From assembly GCF_004804315.1 (NCBI RefSeq), contig NZ_SRXX01000001.1:248001-312000 (forward strand): 64,000 nt of DNA. Reading direction: 5' to 3'. This document shows, piece by piece, positions 8,240 to 16,121 of the stretch. The position numbers and the translations under genes were made by a program. Origin of the DNA: Flagellimonas onchidii (lineage in GTDB: Bacteria; Bacteroidota; Bacteroidia; Flavobacteriales; Flavobacteriaceae). How positions within the stretch are numbered: the first letter of the stretch is position 1; the number at the start of each line of letters is the position of its first letter. A model generated the notes under the pieces. The model was not told the origin of the DNA. It did not search any database and saw only the letters and a list, made by a program, of their open reading frames with translations.

Positions 8240-9487
8240 ATGGCAGACCTAACCGGAGTAAAAATCGTAAAAGGAAAAATTGGGGCCAATACCATTGCCA
8301 CTGGTGATGGTATCTCAGGAATGGTCATCACCAGTCCAGCTCCGGGCAATCTAGCTTTAGGAACGGTCAAAGAGGTGTACAACCTTGTAGATGTTGAGTC
8401 TTTAGGGATTACTCCTGAATTTGATGCAAACAACGATGTAAATGTCTATCGTCATTTACGTGAGTTTTTCAGATTGGCCGGAGAGGGACAAAAACTATAT
8501 ATCTTATTGGTTGCCCAGGCAACAACAATGGTCGATATATGTGAGGACACCAATGAGCAGTATGCCAAAAGGCTACTTATTGAAGCTGATGGCGAGATCA
8601 GACAAATTGCAATCGCAGTAAACCCTACTGGTGCAACTACGCATTTGAACGGTATGCCTGACGATGTCTATAACAGCATTGTAAAAGCCCAAGGCTTGGC
8701 ATTATGGGCATTTAACAGACACTTTCCGTGTCAGGTCCTTTTAGAGGCCTATGACTATGCTGGCCCGGCCAATGCAACGGCCGATCTCAGGGACCTACCC
8801 AATTTAAAGGCAACAAAGGTAAGCCTTGTCAATGGCCAGGACTGGGCGTATGCCGATGGGCTTACCGGGAATGCCCGGAAGTTGGCGGACGTAGGTACTG
8901 CATTAGGGACACTATCCAAAGCTAGGGTAAATCAAAACATCGGGGAAAACGAAAGTTTTGACCTGACCGATGCCATCCGTAGCGCATGGCTTATCCCAGG
9001 CCTTTCCTCTCATCAAAAAAATGTGGAAGTCCATGCAGACCTACAGACTTTGGAGAATAAGGGCTACATCTTTGGGATGACCTATCCCGGACTGGATGGC
9101 GTGAGATGGAACAATGACCATACCTGTACCGAGATCATCCTAGATGCTGAAGGGAATGTAAATGAGCATACCATCGCATACGGACGTACTTTGGACAAAG
9201 CGGTACGTTTGTTAAGAGCTGCGCTATTGCCAAAGGTAAAGACAACGCATCCGGTAAACCCAAAAACGGGCAAGCTCCCTATCGGGGTGATCAAGAACTT
9301 TGAGGGAATTGGGGACACCGCACTGGGCGGTATGGTATCCCGTAAAGAGATTTCAGATGGCAGGACCATCATTGACGCTGATAGTGATTTAATCATCGAA
9401 AAGATACTACGTGTAAAGTTCAGAATTGTGCCATATGGCTCGATCACTGAAATCGAGGGAACCGTTAACCTTAAAACCAATTTGTAA
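8240..9487 (+). CDS. Tail sheath protein (DUF2586-like)
   Basis: A 415-residue protein opening MADLTGVKIVKGKIGANTIA and carrying LREFFRLAGEGQKLYILLVA, features of DUF2586 proteins, which serve as contractile sheath subunits in Bacteroidota phages. The C-terminal end (IVPYGSITEIEGTVNLKTNL) resembles the conserved last strands of sheath proteins that link neighbouring subunits. It is followed 1 nt later by a tube-like gene, the normal sheath-tube pair of a myovirus. This gene is the main evidence for a contractile tail. Confidence 0.75.
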   Translation: MADLTGVKIVKGKIGANTIATGDGISGMVITSPAPGNLALGTVKEVYNLVDVESLGITPEFDANNDVNVYRHLREFFRLAGEGQKLYILLVAQATTMVDICEDTNEQYAKRLLIEADGEIRQIAIAVNPTGATTHLNGMPDDVYNSIVKAQGLALWAFNRHFPCQVLLEAYDYAGPANATADLRDLPNLKATKVSLVNGQDWAYADGLTGNARKLADVGTALGTLSKARVNQNIGENESFDLTDAIRSAWLIPGLSSHQKNVEVHADLQTLENKGYIFGMTYPGLDGVRWNNDHTCTEIILDAEGNVNEHTIAYGRTLDKAVRLLRAALLPKVKTTHPVNPKTGKLPIGVIKNFEGIGDTALGGMVSRKEISDGRTIIDADSDLIIEKILRVKFRIVPYGSITEIEGTVNLKTNL

Positions 9488-9488
9488 G

Positions 9489-9908
9489 ATGGCAAACGTA
9501 ATCAAAAATAAGAAAGCCTATGACAGTGGTGATGTGGATGTTTTTATCAATGGGGTGCCCATTGATATCATGGAGATCACTTACGATACCGAGCAGGAAC
9601 ACCAACTCAATCACACCTTAAAAAATGATGCGACATCATGGAGTCAAGGCAAAAAGACACATACTGCATCCGTGACATTGATGATGCACGATGCCGTGGC
9701 ATTGGAGTACGCTGCCGGAGGCGACCTATTATCAATAAAGCCCTTTGATATCAATGTATCCTTCGTGAACGATTACAACGAGATCGTAAACGACACCATC
9801 ACGGCCAAGTTTATGAAACAAGGACGTGAGGTGACCGGGGACATGGGACTGAACAAGCAATACGATCTATTCGTATTGGACATCAAGTATAACAATACAA
9901 TAATCTAA
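9489..9908 (+). CDS. Tail tube protein
   Basis: Starting at the ATG 1 nt after the sheath stop codon gives 139 residues (MANVIKNKKAYDSGDVDVFI). The open frame extends upstream to 9426, but that would overlap the sheath gene by 62 bp. The protein is rich in beta strands, with pairs such as KTHTASVTLMMHDAVALE and NDTITAKFMKQGREVTGD, the expected make-up of an inner tube subunit. Size and position right after the sheath support the call, although no sequence signature is decisive. Confidence 0.68.
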   Translation: MANVIKNKKAYDSGDVDVFINGVPIDIMEITYDTEQEHQLNHTLKNDATSWSQGKKTHTASVTLMMHDAVALEYAAGGDLLSIKPFDINVSFVNDYNEIVNDTITAKFMKQGREVTGDMGLNKQYDLFVLDIKYNNTII

Positions 9909-9912
9909 AGTA

Positions 9913-10233
9913 ATGGCAAAGTTGACAAAAGAGCAAAAAGAAGCATTCATCAAGAAATACGGAGAGACCAACCTAAGACGTGTAGAACTTCCTATGGACG
10001 ACTTAAATACGAAGAGCCTTGAAGTGATCGTAAGAGTACCTGACAGGGCCACAATGAGCCAGTATATGAAATATGCGGATGTGAACCCTAAAAAGGCACA
10101 GGAAATCCTGATCAAACAATGCCTTTTGACAGATAAAGAGCAGGTGATGGATGATGATGCTTTGTTTATGACCGCTGTATCCCAAATTGCTGAATTGATA
10201 CCGATTAGGGAGGGACGTATAAAAAAGTTCTGA
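9913..10233 (+). CDS. Tail assembly chaperone, zero-frame product
   Basis: A 106-residue protein (MAKLTKEQKEAFIKKYGETN) located between the tube gene and the baseplate genes, where lambda gpG-like chaperones normally sit. Helical segments such as NPKKAQEILIKQCLLTDKEQ fit this role: it binds the tape measure protein and recruits tube subunits. The frame closes with TTC TGA directly after a slippery heptamer, and an open -1 frame continues for 67 codons, so this is probably the shorter, more abundant of two products. Confidence 0.72.
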   Translation: MAKLTKEQKEAFIKKYGETNLRRVELPMDDLNTKSLEVIVRVPDRATMSQYMKYADVNPKKAQEILIKQCLLTDKEQVMDDDALFMTAVSQIAELIPIREGRIKKF

Positions 10234-10430
10234 GGGAGGATTGCTCAGGCCTCCATCACAGCGACGTAAAGGATGTGATTTTCAAAATTGATGCCTACAT
10301 CAGCCATGTACTGCACATCGCTTTTCCTGAGCAACTCTCGGACACCGAATGGTCTGAGAAATGGGCGCAAGTCCAGTTTTTAGCGGAAAAGGGCATTTTA
10401 GGCAACTTGAAAGAAGGTAGATTGTTATGA
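9913..10430 (+). CDS. Tail assembly chaperone, -1 frameshift product (gpGT analogue)
   Basis: If ribosomes slip back one base on AAAAAAG at 10221-10227, the frame continues from GTT at 10227 for 67 more codons and ends at TGA 10428-10430, giving 172 residues. The extension begins VLREDCSGLHHSDV and contains FPEQLSDTEWSEKWAQVQFL, an ordinary protein-like composition without stops. Its stop overlaps the ATG of the next gene (ATGA at 10427), as translated genes in this operon often do. In lambda and many other phages the longer product is needed to load tube protein on the tape measure. Frameshifting is inferred from sequence. Confidence 0.75.
10221..10254 (+). promoter_or_regulatory. Programmed -1 frameshift signal: A_AAA_AAG heptamer plus downstream hairpin
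   Basis: The zero frame reads ATA AAA AAG TTC TGA, so the heptamer is in the correct X_XXY_YYZ phase. Seven nt downstream GGAGG (10235-10239) can pair with CCTCC (10250-10254). A competing stem CTGAG (10230-10234) with CTCAG (10244-10248) is also possible. Spacing of 7 nt is normal for a stimulating structure. Confidence 0.75.
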
Positions 10431-11029
10431 CACAGGTAACCATAGATTTAGGGAAACGCTATGCTGCGGCATTTGGACTCTTGGCGGTGAACAATTCACC
10501 GTCAAGGGTTAACCTGTCCAGGGAGCAAAGCAATTTTAAACTGGAGTCATTTGAGGGTATCAATGACGAGTTTGAAAACATCCAGTTTATCTATGAGGGT
10601 ACCGAAATCAATTTTGCCGCACTTCCATTTACCAAAGATGCCGATAAGACGATCGGAAATGTTTTGGCCCCGCCCCCTCTTATCAGTTTCAGCCGTCAAA
10701 AGCAACATATTGAGACCCCTGTGAATGACAGTGACAACATTGTCGTAGAGCGTTGGGGGATCCGGCCATGGGAGATGAGGGTACGGGGGCTTTTAATTGA
10801 TGTGGAAAAACGGCACTACCCGGAGAGTCGTGTAAAACAGCTTTACAAACTCTTTGAATACAATGGAGTGGTTGAAGCATCCGGGACACAGTTCTTTGAC
10901 AAGGATATTGCCAGCGTGTATTTCAAGAACATTGAGATCAATGGCGTACAAGGGTTCCAGGATACGATACAGTTTTCATTACAAATGATGAGCATTGGCC
11001 CTGTGGGCTTTTCGCTTTTAAATCCATAG
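10427..11029 (+). CDS. Phage baseplate or tail-associated protein, DUF6046-like
   Basis: A 200-residue protein that resembles DUF6046 proteins of Bacteroidota phages, a family of unsettled function. Its start overlaps the frameshift product's stop (ATGA). The second half (RWGIRPWEMRVRGLLIDVEK, then RVKQLYKLFEYNGVVEASG) looks like the part of hub-linking proteins that describe an orientation of a strand-rich domain beside the tube. Position directly before the hub gene suggests the analogue of T4 gp53 or the LysM tube-capping proteins, which is inference. Confidence 0.55.
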   Translation: MTQVTIDLGKRYAAAFGLLAVNNSPSRVNLSREQSNFKLESFEGINDEFENIQFIYEGTEINFAALPFTKDADKTIGNVLAPPPLISFSRQKQHIETPVNDSDNIVVERWGIRPWEMRVRGLLIDVEKRHYPESRVKQLYKLFEYNGVVEASGTQFFDKDIASVYFKNIEINGVQGFQDTIQFSLQMMSIGPVGFSLLNP

Positions 11030-11033
11030 GCTG

Positions 11034-12020
11034 ATGCAGTACCTGTATTATAATATGAGTTGTGAGGTGGCCATCGGAGCCGTGGTGTTTGACAGGGTTA
11101 ACAGTATCATCATACTCCAGTCAATAAAAAAGCTATCCGATACAGCGACCATCGTTGTGCCTCGTGCCTTCAGTAGGGCGACCGTATCAGGTAAACTCAC
11201 CTCGATGGAGAAAAGGAATATTACTGACTTTATCAAGGTAGATGATACGGTAAGCATCAAGCTGGGATATAACGGAAGCCTACATGAGGAGTTTAAAGGC
11301 TATGTGACCAAGTTGGGGGCTGATATGCCCTTACAGGTCGAGTGTATGGATGAGATGGCCAAGCTCAAGAAAAACAACTATGTAAAAGTGTTTTCCAAAG
11401 CAAGCCTTAAAGATGTGCTCAACTATATCGCTCCTGGGCATAAACATGAGATTATTGACGATGTTGACCTCGGTAAGTTTACGATCGATAATAAATCTGC
11501 TTTTCAAGTGCTGGAGCTTTTACGCAAAAACTACGGATTGCACAGCTACTTTAAAGATGGGATTTTAAACGTGGGCTTTCCCATATCGCTCACTCCAGTG
11601 GCCACCCACAGATATGTTGTCAATAAAAATGTGAGGGCAAGGTCCAACGATCTAAAATTTGTCAAAAAGGACGATGTAAAACTCCTTTTAAAAGCCATTT
11701 CCATCAATAGAAACGGTCAAAGGCTTTTCAGTGAATTTGGGGACAAGGGCGGTGTACAGCGCACATTGCATTTTACCGGGAAAACAATAGGGGAGCTTAG
11801 AAAGCTTGCAGAAAAGAACTACAAGAGTTTGAGCTTTGACGGATACCAGGGTATGCTGCCTTGTTGGGGAGAACCCCGAACCATTGCAGGGGATGCCGTG
11901 GAAATCACAGACCCAAAGTACAATGAGCGCAATGGTAAGTATCTCATTGAAGCGGTAACGATCAAATTTAACGGATCGGATGGATTTTTAAGAGAAAACA
12001 AATTGGGATTAAAGTTATGA
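11034..12020 (+). CDS. Baseplate hub protein (gp27/gpD-like)
   Basis: A 328-residue protein with the character of hub proteins of contractile tails (phage late control gene D, Mu gp44): paired beta barrels with segments such as RNITDFIKVDDTVSIKLGYN and EEFKGYVTKLGADMPLQVEC, where a fluid coordinate-like 'GYV' turn is typical. The hub joins tube and spike at the centre of the baseplate. Its stop overlaps the amidase start by 4 nt. Confidence 0.65.
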   Translation: MQYLYYNMSCEVAIGAVVFDRVNSIIILQSIKKLSDTATIVVPRAFSRATVSGKLTSMEKRNITDFIKVDDTVSIKLGYNGSLHEEFKGYVTKLGADMPLQVECMDEMAKLKKNNYVKVFSKASLKDVLNYIAPGHKHEIIDDVDLGKFTIDNKSAFQVLELLRKNYGLHSYFKDGILNVGFPISLTPVATHRYVVNKNVRARSNDLKFVKKDDVKLLLKAISINRNGQRLFSEFGDKGGVQRTLHFTGKTIGELRKLAEKNYKSLSFDGYQGMLPCWGEPRTIAGDAVEITDPKYNERNGKYLIEAVTIKFNGSDGFLRENKLGLKL

Positions 12021-12574
12021 AAGTAGCAATAGTTATAGGACATACAAAATTAAGACAGGGGGCATACTCTCCACATTTAAACATTACAGAATGGGAGTTT
12101 AATAAAATCATTGCTGAGAGATTAGAAGATGTTGCCACTGTATTCTGTTATGACAGTTATAATGGAGGTTACACGTCCATGATCAAACGTATGGCGAGAC
12201 GTATAAATCGTCAAAAATTTGATTTGGTCTTAGAGCTTCATTTTAATGCTGCGGAATCAAAACAAGCTAACGGATGTGAGGCTCTTTATTATTTCAATAA
12301 CCCCTATGCTAAATTGCTGGGGGAGGATTTCTGTGAATTAATGGAAATCGCTTTTAACATTAAAAACAGAGGTGCAAAAGCTCTATACGGCAAGCATCAA
12401 AGAGGGTTTGCCGCAGTGTATTATCCAAAACCCACAACGCTCATTTTAGAGCCTTTTTTCGGCTCTAATTCCGAAGATTGTAAAAAGCTGAATCAGCATG
12501 GTGACTGGAATAAATATGTTACAGTAATTAAGGATTTAATTAGAAAATACAGAAATGAATTTACGGATTATTAG
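12017..12574 (+). CDS. N-acetylmuramoyl-L-alanine amidase, phage endolysin (Amidase_3)
   Basis: The 185-residue protein is a single Amidase_3 domain that cuts the bond between MurNAc and the peptide stem. The zinc ligands are visible: His in VIGHT (about residue 9), Glu in NITEWEFN, and His in LELHFNA (about 76). The catalytic Glu is in ILEPFFG (about 145). There is no signal peptide, so it needs the holin to reach the wall. It overlaps the hub gene by 4 nt and the spanin-like gene by 20 nt. A baseplate-associated wall-degrading role is possible because it is embedded in tail genes. Confidence 0.85.
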   Translation: MKVAIVIGHTKLRQGAYSPHLNITEWEFNKIIAERLEDVATVFCYDSYNGGYTSMIKRMARRINRQKFDLVLELHFNAAESKQANGCEALYYFNNPYAKLLGEDFCELMEIAFNIKNRGAKALYGKHQRGFAAVYYPKPTTLILEPFFGSNSEDCKKLNQHGDWNKYVTVIKDLIRKYRNEFTDY

Positions 12575-12992
12575 TATAGTATTGTTACTCGTTTTTTATA
12601 GTTGTGATATTCAAAAACGAGCCATAAAAAACAAAAGGGACACACAGCTCATTGAGCAAATAGAGACCATTAAAAAGCGTAAAGGTGACACCGTAACTTT
12701 TACCATACCAAAAATCAGGTATAGGGATACAACTATTGTTAAAAAAAACTATGTCACTGGTACTACTCAGGTATTACGATATGACAACACTGGGCGTATT
12801 GAGTTAGCGCAATGTATCTCCGGAGCTGTGGAGGAAATTACAAGACAAAACAGGGAACTAATTGAAGCTATAAGGGATAAAGACAAAGAGAAAACGGAGG
12901 ATTTTGACAGTAGTATTATCCTCTATGGTTTTTTAGGTATTGGCGTATTGTTGATTGTATTATTTGTAGTCGGAGGTTTTATGTTTAAATAG
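12555..12992 (+). CDS. Probable unimolecular spanin (N-terminal lipobox, C-terminal membrane helix)
   Basis: The 145-residue protein starts with a lipoprotein signal (MNLRIISIVLLLVFYSC, Cys17) and ends with one strong membrane helix (IILYGFLGIGVLLIVLFVVG) followed by a few residues. Between them lies a charged periplasmic stretch with beta-prone KIRYRDTTIVKKNYVTGTTQ and a helical part. Lipid anchor in the outer membrane plus a C-terminal inner-membrane helix is the defining layout of u-spanins such as T1 gp11, which fuse the two membranes at the end of lysis. The gene overlaps the endolysin. There is no homology claim; topology and neighbours carry the call. Confidence 0.65.
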   Translation: MNLRIISIVLLLVFYSCDIQKRAIKNKRDTQLIEQIETIKKRKGDTVTFTIPKIRYRDTTIVKKNYVTGTTQVLRYDNTGRIELAQCISGAVEEITRQNRELIEAIRDKDKEKTEDFDSSIILYGFLGIGVLLIVLFVVGGFMFK

Positions 12993-13010
12993 TATTTAAA
13001 AGGTGTTTAA

Positions 13011-13508
13011 ATGGAATTTGAGGAAGTGTTTGGCCAAATCATAGATGCTAAAAACAAACAGACCGAGAAAATGACGGTAACACTGGGAACGGTTACAGAG
13101 GTTAGGGACAATGACTGTGATGTAACACGAGAGCAGATGCCTGAACTTTTAGAGGTACGCTATCATGCCATCATAGACAATCTTGAGAACTACATCAAGA
13201 TAATCCCAAAGCAAGGCAGTAAAGTATTGTGCGCCATCATAGAGAATGACATCTCAGAGACTTGCATCATTGCATACAGTGAGATTGAAAGGGTAATGAT
13301 AAAGATTGAGGGTGCTGAGTTTATTATGGAAAACGGAAAGTTTACCATTAAAAACGGAAAGGCTGACCTAAAGGACATATTAAAAACTGGATTTGAAACC
13401 CTTAAAAGAGCAACCATAACCACACCGTCAGGGCCAGGCCAATTCTCGCCAGATGACAAATTGGTTTTTGAGCGGCAGAAAAGCAAAGTATTAGAATTAT
13501 TTAACTGA
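13011..13508 (+). CDS. Baseplate spike protein (gpV/gp45-like)
   Basis: A 165-residue protein whose first half is an OB-fold-like beta barrel (MTVTLGTVTEVRDNDCDVTR, VLCAIIENDISETCIIAYSE) and whose second half turns into repeated short strands (IKIEGAEFIMENGKFTIKNG), the pattern of a trimeric beta-helix spike. Baseplate assembly protein V and Mu gp45 have this order and puncture the outer membrane. The gene lies after the lysis pair and before the gp25-like wedge. Its stop overlaps the next ATG by one base. Confidence 0.68.
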   Translation: MEFEEVFGQIIDAKNKQTEKMTVTLGTVTEVRDNDCDVTREQMPELLEVRYHAIIDNLENYIKIIPKQGSKVLCAIIENDISETCIIAYSEIERVMIKIEGAEFIMENGKFTIKNGKADLKDILKTGFETLKRATITTPSGPGQFSPDDKLVFERQKSKVLELFN

Positions 13509-13702
13509 TGGCATTAGTAAGATCGACATTAAAAAATGAGATAAAGACCCTGTTAAACGACCTGAAGGACGATTTGAACCAAGACAGTGCGATCGAGAAA
13601 TATGCGGAGGAACTGTCCCTTGCCGTGGACAATTATGTGAAATCGGCCATAGTGGTCGGCACAGACAGTCAGGGCGGCCCGATAAAGGGAAGTTTACAAT
13701 AG
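13508..13702 (+). CDS. Small hypothetical phage protein
   Basis: A 64-residue acidic helical protein (MALVRSTLKNEIKTLLNDLK) ending in a Gly-rich tail. Start overlaps the spike stop codon and the gene ends 7 nt before the gp25-like gene, so it is part of the baseplate operon. Phages often have a small gene of this kind here, sometimes linked to tail completion. I do not recognise the family. Confidence 0.55.
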   Translation: MALVRSTLKNEIKTLLNDLKDDLNQDSAIEKYAEELSLAVDNYVKSAIVVGTDSQGGPIKGSLQ

Positions 13703-13709
13703 TGAAATT

Positions 13710-14009
13710 ATGGCAACCGAGAGAACGGACATACTATTGGATGAGGATTTTGACCTCAAAATTGAGAACGGCGATTTTGTTATCGCCCCCAGCGACCAGC
13801 AACATGTACGGGCAATTTTCAATGCCCACATGGGTGAGTACAAGGAATGGCCCCTCACTGGCTTTGGAGCTTCCAGATACCTTAAAAAAAGTACAGTGTC
13901 CAAGGCTGTATTTTCAAGGAACTTAAAAGTACAATTGAGCTATGACTCGTACACAGATGCTGAAATAAATATCGATCAAGGAATAGAAAAATTAATCATA
14001 GAAATATAA
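13710..14009 (+). CDS. Baseplate wedge protein gp25/gpW-like
   Basis: The 99-residue protein fits the gp25-like (gpW, Mu gp46) family: DILLDEDFDLKIENGDFVIA, then an acidic stretch QQHVRAIFNAHMGEYKEWPL containing the typical turn before GFGASRYL, and a C-terminal amphipathic strand. Gp25 links wedge proteins to the sheath and starts its assembly. It directly precedes the holin gene and its stop overlaps the holin ATG. Confidence 0.75.
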   Translation: MATERTDILLDEDFDLKIENGDFVIAPSDQQHVRAIFNAHMGEYKEWPLTGFGASRYLKKSTVSKAVFSRNLKVQLSYDSYTDAEINIDQGIEKLIIEI

Positions 14010-14554
14010 TGAAAACGATCAACTACATATTGGACAGCTTTGGCTTTCAGGATTGGGCAGACTTTAAAGGGAGTGCTTTTGGTTTTATACTGTCAGGAAA
14101 AGTAATAAATTTTGCGGCCGTCATTGCCTTTATAGCATCCTTGATCAAAGAGCTTTTTGGTATTACGATTTTCTTTTTTATCGCCTATGTCATTCTTATC
14201 ATTTTCGAGTGGCAGACAGGTGTGGCCGCATCCTTAAAAAGAGGGGAAAAACACGAGAGTAGAAAGCTGGGCAGAATGATACTGAAAATAGCAACCTATT
14301 CCGTGCCCATCTATGTACTTAACACCTTTCAAAAAGAGGTGCAGTTCCCTGGGATATTCGATTATGAGATAGACCCATTTGTATGGTTGTACTGGACGGT
14401 GCTACTGGTGATCATTTGGCAGTTGTTGGTATCACTTTTGGAGAACTTGGACGGGCTGGGATATAAGTACGCCAAGACACTATTGAAGATTATCAATAAG
14501 AAGTTTTACGAAAAATTTGATTTGAACGATGAGCAAAACGATAATATTGGATAG
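14009..14554 (+). CDS. Phage holin family membrane protein
   Basis: A 181-residue protein with four likely membrane helices (about residues 28-48, 50-70, 93-112 and 122-145) and the segment IIFEWQTGVAASLKRGEKHE, the cytoplasmic loop seen in phage_holin_4-type proteins of Bacteroidota phages. The C-terminal tail is charged and ends DLNDEQNDNIG. Holins form the membrane lesion that times lysis. The gene is separated from the endolysin and spanin-like genes by three baseplate genes. Confidence 0.75.
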   Translation: MKTINYILDSFGFQDWADFKGSAFGFILSGKVINFAAVIAFIASLIKELFGITIFFFIAYVILIIFEWQTGVAASLKRGEKHESRKLGRMILKIATYSVPIYVLNTFQKEVQFPGIFDYEIDPFVWLYWTVLLVIIWQLLVSLLENLDGLGYKYAKTLLKIINKKFYEKFDLNDEQNDNIG

Positions 14555-14834
14555 ACAGAGCATCTTTGACATTGCCCTGCAAAACTACGGCAATATAACG
14601 GCTGTTTTTGATATGGCTTTCGCCAATGGACTGAGCATTACCGAGGAGCTTGCTGCCGGTCAAACCATATTGATCGGGGAAAATGGGGATTTGAATGAGC
14701 CTGATGTCCTTGGTTTTTACAAAGCACACAATATAAAGCCCGCAACCGGTGCAAACCTGAGAGCGCATGACACTCCGTCAACGGCTATCGGCATAGGGAA
14801 AATGTCAATTAACGGAACATTTATAGTGGGATGA
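14529..14834 (+). CDS. LysM-like small tail protein
   Basis: The 101-residue protein has IFDIALQNYGNITAVFDMAF followed by ANGLSITEELAAGQTILI, a good match to the LysM fold seen in tail proteins that cap the tube or bind it to the baseplate. The rest (IKPATGANLRAHDT) is unassigned. Its start lies 26 nt inside the holin gene in another frame, and its end overlaps the next gene by 4 nt, which argues for a real translated gene in a compact operon. Confidence 0.6.
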   Translation: MSKTIILDRQSIFDIALQNYGNITAVFDMAFANGLSITEELAAGQTILIGENGDLNEPDVLGFYKAHNIKPATGANLRAHDTPSTAIGIGKMSINGTFIVG

Positions 14835-16111
14835 AAAAGCCATTGCACATCATAAAGACCTGGTTTGAGACGGGCGATGTTCCGACCCAGCAACAATTTT
14901 GGGATACCTTTGACAGCTTCCACCATAAGGACAACGGCGAGATGATCGTGGAAAAATCGGTCAACGGTGCTGGTGATGTAACGTTTAAGTTTTCAGACAA
15001 TAAAGAGCTGACCATAGAAAAATTTGTACCGGACGTTTCCAAACCCATGGGGTACATAGAGGGACTTGTAAAGACCCTTGGTGCCATAAACAACGGCATT
15101 ACCACTTTGCGATCGGGCAAGGTCGACAAGGAGGAGGGGAAAGGGCTATCCGAGACCAATTTCACACGGTCGGAAAAGGAAAAACTGGAGGGATTGAAGA
15201 ACTATACACACCCAGGCTCCCACCCCATATCCTTTGTAGATGGTCTGCAGGATATCCTTGGCACACTTGTCCAGGACATGGGTCTAAAGGAGGACAAGGT
15301 GGACGGTAAAGGATTATCGAGCAACGATTACACCGACGGGGAGAAACAAAAGTTGGCCGACTTAAACCTATTGGCATTTGGTAGGGTCGTAGATACAGAC
15401 GGCAACAGTATTGAAGCTAATGGGCAATCCGACGTACTGACCTTTGAAGGGGCAACCATTGACGAAACCGAAAAAAAGGTAATTATACCCAAAGGGTTTT
15501 CGGTAAGGGATGAAAATGACATAGAGCGATTTAAAGTAGAGGGTTTTGTGCAGTTTGAAGGATTTTCATTTGACCCCATCCAAAAGAAAATAGCGATAAA
15601 TGTTGCCGACCCAAGAATTATACAGAACGAAAACAATTATAAAATACACCCAAAATTTACTTTCCATAAGTTTTCGCACCATTTTCAAACGGGAGCAATT
15701 AAAATAAAAGTTCCTAACTGGATTAATGATTATATAAGGCTAACAATAGAGGTTCAATCTTATTCGGACGATAAAAATCTAACATATACATTTTCTGCAT
15801 TCCATAGAAACGACAGGTTATTTAAAAGATGGGAGAAAGTTACGATCTACGATTTGCAAAAGTCACCGGTAAATACCGCTTATAAACCCACGATAAGATT
15901 GGGTAACAACGGTACGGACAGCTTTATTTATTTAGGGGATTTGGACGAGACACATTATCACAGTACAATCGTTTATGTAAAGGAAATCACTTTGGGGGGT
16001 TATGGCGCAGCTTTGGACATGAACACTTTAAATAACTTAATAGATGATCCTTGGGAATTTAGTTTGGAGACTACCGCTTTTGAAACCATAGATAAAATAC
16101 AGACTTTTTAA
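14831..16111 (+). CDS. Phage tail fibre or fibre-base protein
   Basis: The 426-residue protein begins MKKPLHIIKTWFETGDVPTQ and includes QQFWDTFDSFHHKDNGEM, a motif I associate with proteins at the base of Bacteroidota phage fibres. The middle has two copies of a fibre-type unit (EGKGLSETNFTRSEKEKLEG at about 98-117 and DGKGLSSNDYTDGEKQKLAD at about 158-177) that recur in tail fibres as short trimeric repeats. The last 200 residues are strand-rich and probably globular. Host recognition is inferred. Base composition becomes more A+T-rich after about 15640, as if the receptor-binding end had been exchanged. Confidence 0.62.
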   Translation: MKKPLHIIKTWFETGDVPTQQQFWDTFDSFHHKDNGEMIVEKSVNGAGDVTFKFSDNKELTIEKFVPDVSKPMGYIEGLVKTLGAINNGITTLRSGKVDKEEGKGLSETNFTRSEKEKLEGLKNYTHPGSHPISFVDGLQDILGTLVQDMGLKEDKVDGKGLSSNDYTDGEKQKLADLNLLAFGRVVDTDGNSIEANGQSDVLTFEGATIDETEKKVIIPKGFSVRDENDIERFKVEGFVQFEGFSFDPIQKKIAINVADPRIIQNENNYKIHPKFTFHKFSHHFQTGAIKIKVPNWINDYIRLTIEVQSYSDDKNLTYTFSAFHRNDRLFKRWEKVTIYDLQKSPVNTAYKPTIRLGNNGTDSFIYLGDLDETHYHSTIVYVKEITLGGYGAALDMNTLNNLIDDPWEFSLETTAFETIDKIQTF

Positions 16112-16121
16112 CAAGAATAAA

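Noticed and set aside
9426..9488. Longer start for the tail tube gene
   Set aside because: It would overlap the sheath gene by 62 bp, whereas the ATG at 9489 follows the sheath stop by one base like other genes in this operon.
10230..10254. H-type pseudoknot downstream of the frameshift heptamer
   Set aside because: Both stems exist (CTGAG/CTCAG and GGAGG/CCTCC) but the crossing loops would be 0 and 1 nt, too short. They are better treated as alternative hairpins.
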